NCBI GenBank assembly: GCA_046260155.1
Contig: JBJYXV010000074.1
Span: 1 to 64,000, forward strand
Direction of reading: 5' to 3'
Origin: PFL25 sp046260155
GTDB taxonomy: Bacteria; Chloroflexota; Anaerolineae; Anaerolineales; UBA4823
Length of the DNA stretch: 64,000 nucleotides
Shown here piece by piece: positions 62,420 to 64,000 of the stretch. Every line of letters starts with the position of its first letter. Positions within the stretch are counted from its first letter, which is position 1. Position numbers and translations under genes: made by a program. The notes under the pieces were generated by a model, which was given only the letters and a program-made list of their open reading frames with translations, ran no database searches and was not told where the DNA came from.

Positions 62420-62592
62420 TCCTGCTCATCCTGGATATCTTGGAGTACTTCCAGATCTTTCTGTAAATTTCGCTGGCGAACAAATAAACTGATTAGATAT
62501 AACAGCATCACCCCGAAAATAACCGCATAGCCTGCGATCATAAAACTGGTCGTATTTGCTGGGCCTTCCTGTAAGAAAGTTGAAAATAACAT
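62416..62592 (-). CDS. CcmD-like small membrane protein
   Basis: 58-residue protein, easily missed because of its size. An AAAGGA ribosome binding site precedes the ATG at 62592, 12 bp after the ccmC stop. It has a short N-terminal periplasmic part (MLFSTFLQEG), one membrane span (about residues 18-37, MIAGYAVIFGVMLLYLISLF) followed by the basic VRQRNLQKDL stop-transfer segment and an acidic coiled tail ending in DEQE. Position after ccmC, size and topology match CcmD, the small subunit that helps release heme-loaded CcmE from CcmABC. The stop overlaps the start of the next gene. Confidence 0.85.
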   Translation of the reverse strand: MLFSTFLQEGPANTTSFMIAGYAVIFGVMLLYLISLFVRQRNLQKDLEVLQDIQDEQE

Positions 62593-62604
62593 CAGGTTAT
62601 CCTT

Positions 62605-63303
62605 TTATTCCATGGTTTTCAAGCGCAGCTGTTCAATCTGATCCGCTTCTTGACCCAGGCGAATGCGATGCCAGAATAGATCGATAAATATGAAAGTGAA
62701 AGTAAACAAGCTGAACATAAAAGCTTGGGTCATCATCGGAGTCATATCGAAAGAGCCCGTTGCAGTTGGATCGCCGCTGCCGATCACAACCGGGTGAATT
62801 GTGCGGAAGATGCGCGCTGAGAAATAGGTCAGGGGAACACTTAAGGACCCGATGATCGCATATACTGCGCCGAACCGCGCCCGCCGATCCGGGTCTTCGA
62901 TCCCCTGTCTGAGCATCAAGTAAGCCAGATATATCAACAGCATCACCGTGGCTGTCGTCAGCCTCGGGTCCCAGGTCCACCAGGTGTTCCAGATCGGTCT
63001 TGCCCAGATAGAGCCAGTCACGATATTAATGAAGATGAAAACGATGCCGATCTCGACTGCAGCCAAGCCGACAATGTCCCATTTGCGATCTTTCTTGATC
63101 AGGTAAATGATGCCAGAGATCGCCGCACCAATAAAACCCAGCATACCCACCCACCCAGCTGCCACGTGAAAGTAGAAGACTCGTTGGACATCACCCATCA
63201 CTGCTTCCTGTGGTGCATAAAAGAAAACCATGTAAGTTGCAATTAGGAGCAAGATAATAGTAACGATATCCAATACGGTCAGAAGACGGGGTTTAGGATT
63301 CAT
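62605..63303 (-). CDS. ccmC: Cytochrome c maturation protein CcmC
   Basis: 232-residue heme-handling membrane protein with six spans, needed to load heme on CcmE. The tryptophan-rich periplasmic motif reads WNTWWTWDPRLT (about residues 105-116). The two conserved heme-side histidines are in RVFYFHVAAGW (about residue 46) and RTIHPVV (about residue 172). The length is typical. Gene order ccmB, ccmC, ccmD-like is conserved with System I gene clusters. GGAG lies 8 bp before the ATG. The 44-bp gap to ccmB fits a single transcript. Confidence 0.93.
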   Translation of the reverse strand: MNPKPRLLTVLDIVTIILLLIATYMVFFYAPQEAVMGDVQRVFYFHVAAGWVGMLGFIGAAISGIIYLIKKDRKWDIVGLAAVEIGIVFIFINIVTGSIWARPIWNTWWTWDPRLTTATVMLLIYLAYLMLRQGIEDPDRRARFGAVYAIIGSLSVPLTYFSARIFRTIHPVVIGSGDPTATGSFDMTPMMTQAFMFSLFTFTFIFIDLFWHRIRLGQEADQIEQLRLKTME

Positions 63304-63347
63304 ACAACTTCTCCAATTAGAATATTTTCGAGCACCTGATCCGAGAG

Positions 63348-64000
63348 CTATTCCTCAACAACATAATCGAACACCATGAACGCAACCGCAGAGAAAATTA
63401 TATCGTAGACGATCAGCAGATTCAACCAGGGGCGGATCAGATCCATTTCACTGCCATCCAGGAAACCGGTACTGGCTTTTACCGCAGCCAGGATAACGGG
63501 CAGGACCACCGGGAATAAGAGGATCGGCAATAAAATATCGCGGGTGCGCGCCTGGACTGCCATAGCGGCCAGCAACGTTCCTACCGCGACATAGCCAATT
63601 GAACCCAGCAAGATGACAAGCAGAAGACCCGGATTGAACAGGCTGACATTGTAAAGCAGGCTGTAGATCGGCAGCACGATGATCTCCACCATCATCATGA
63701 ACAACAGGTTGCCCAGCACTTTTCCAAAGTATATTGCACTGCGGTCAACAGGTGCTAACAACAAACCATCCATGCAGCCGCGGTCCTTTTCAACCGCCAT
63801 CGATCGGTTCAGGCCTAGGGTTCCAGCAAAGACGAAGATCACCCACAATACCCCGGCCGTGATCGTGGGTTCTCTGCGTGTGGCGGGGTCCAGATCGAGT
63901 GCAAAATTAAAGATCAGAATCACCAACAAGGCAAACACCAGCATCGCTGAGATTAATTCCCGACTGCGCAGCTCCGCAGAAAGGTCTTTCCATACCACAG
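63348..64000 (-). CDS. ccmB: Heme exporter subunit CcmB (5' end cut by window edge)
   Basis: At least 216 residues of CcmB, the ABC permease subunit of the cytochrome c maturation complex. Visible landmarks are the VWKDLSAELRSRELISAMLVFALLV start region, GLNRSMAVEKDRGCMDGLLLAPVDRSAIYFGK (middle, including the conserved EKDRG and LLLAPVDR), and six membrane spans in total, with the end at DYVVEE. A GTG at 63998 could be the start, but family members usually have a few more residues before the VWKD segment, so the true start probably lies just outside the window. ccmA is expected upstream, outside the window. Confidence 0.9.
   Translation of the reverse strand, partial: VVWKDLSAELRSRELISAMLVFALLVILIFNFALDLDPATRREPTITAGVLWVIFVFAGTLGLNRSMAVEKDRGCMDGLLLAPVDRSAIYFGKVLGNLLFMMMVEIIVLPIYSLLYNVSLFNPGLLLVILLGSIGYVAVGTLLAAMAVQARTRDILLPILLFPVVLPVILAAVKASTGFLDGSEMDLIRPWLNLLIVYDIIFSAVAFMVFDYVVEE

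Noticed and set aside
1..64000. Prophage, insertion sequence, toxin-antitoxin pair or defence island
   Set aside because: No transposase, integrase, phage structural, restriction or nuclease-toxin gene and no flanking repeats were seen; the CPBP protein alone is not evidence of a defence system.

Overview
The window reads as a chromosomal segment of an uncultured member of the Chloroflexota, most likely class Anaerolineae. This is inferred from gene content, because there is no rRNA or tRNA gene. Supporting traits are secreted proteins ending in a short YLP(F/L) tail, a CcmBCD-type cytochrome c maturation block, MacAB-like exporter genes with no TolC-type partner, and several genes that have a -10 box directly before the ATG instead of a ribosome binding site. 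A run of exactly 100 N at 23087-23186 shows that this is a scaffolded draft or metagenome assembly. I see no phage, insertion sequence, integron or CRISPR array.

Layout. 1-7.4 kb: small housekeeping-type genes (DUF1801, VOC/PhnB, GNAT), then a radical SAM sulfatase maturase beside a Cys-type sulfatase, then a HAD phosphatase. 7.4-24.8 kb: envelope and secreted proteins. These are a beta-helix protein, a membrane alkaline-phosphatase-superfamily transferase, an S9 peptidase, a 2035-residue alpha-2-macroglobulin with an intact thioester, a degraded methyltransferase, a gapped PKD protein that is probably a metalloprotease, and a PadR regulator with its membrane-protein partner. 25-33.6 kb: patatin lipase, cyclopropane fatty acid synthase, YbaK deacylase, an MFS carrier, a tightly overlapped operon (tandem UspA, Cys-rich zinc protein, AIR-synthase-like protein), an EF-Tu-domain small protein and a second radical SAM enzyme. 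34-40.7 kb: PIG-L deacetylase, M20 peptidase, 2-hydroxyacid dehydrogenase, XPB-N-like protein, lipid kinase and DUF429.

40.8-53.7 kb is a mostly + strand metabolic block: a P5C-type aldehyde dehydrogenase with a clear sigma70 promoter, both subunits of a family I CoA-transferase, a CPBP protease, an L-lactate permease, a small membrane protein, galactokinase, then (after the reverse-strand mutS2) a two-subunit class I fumarase/tartrate dehydratase and an MFS carrier. Together these suggest fermentation or organic-acid and amino-acid catabolism.

53.7-62 kb is one reverse-strand cluster: two paralogous MacA-like adaptors, an ABC ATPase, a MacB permease, a glycine-rich lipoprotein with LTxxQ-like motifs, an OmpR-type regulator and a HAMP histidine kinase. 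It looks like a self-contained envelope-stress sensing and export unit. 62.1-64 kb holds ccmB (cut by the window edge), ccmC, a 58-residue ccmD-like gene, and a small YHS/TRASH-type metal-binding protein whose GTG start overlaps the ccmD-like stop codon. The best candidates for something undescribed are this ccm appendage, the CpxP-like lipoprotein circuit, the UspA/zinc-protein/AIR-synthase operon, and the shared YLP C-terminal tail.
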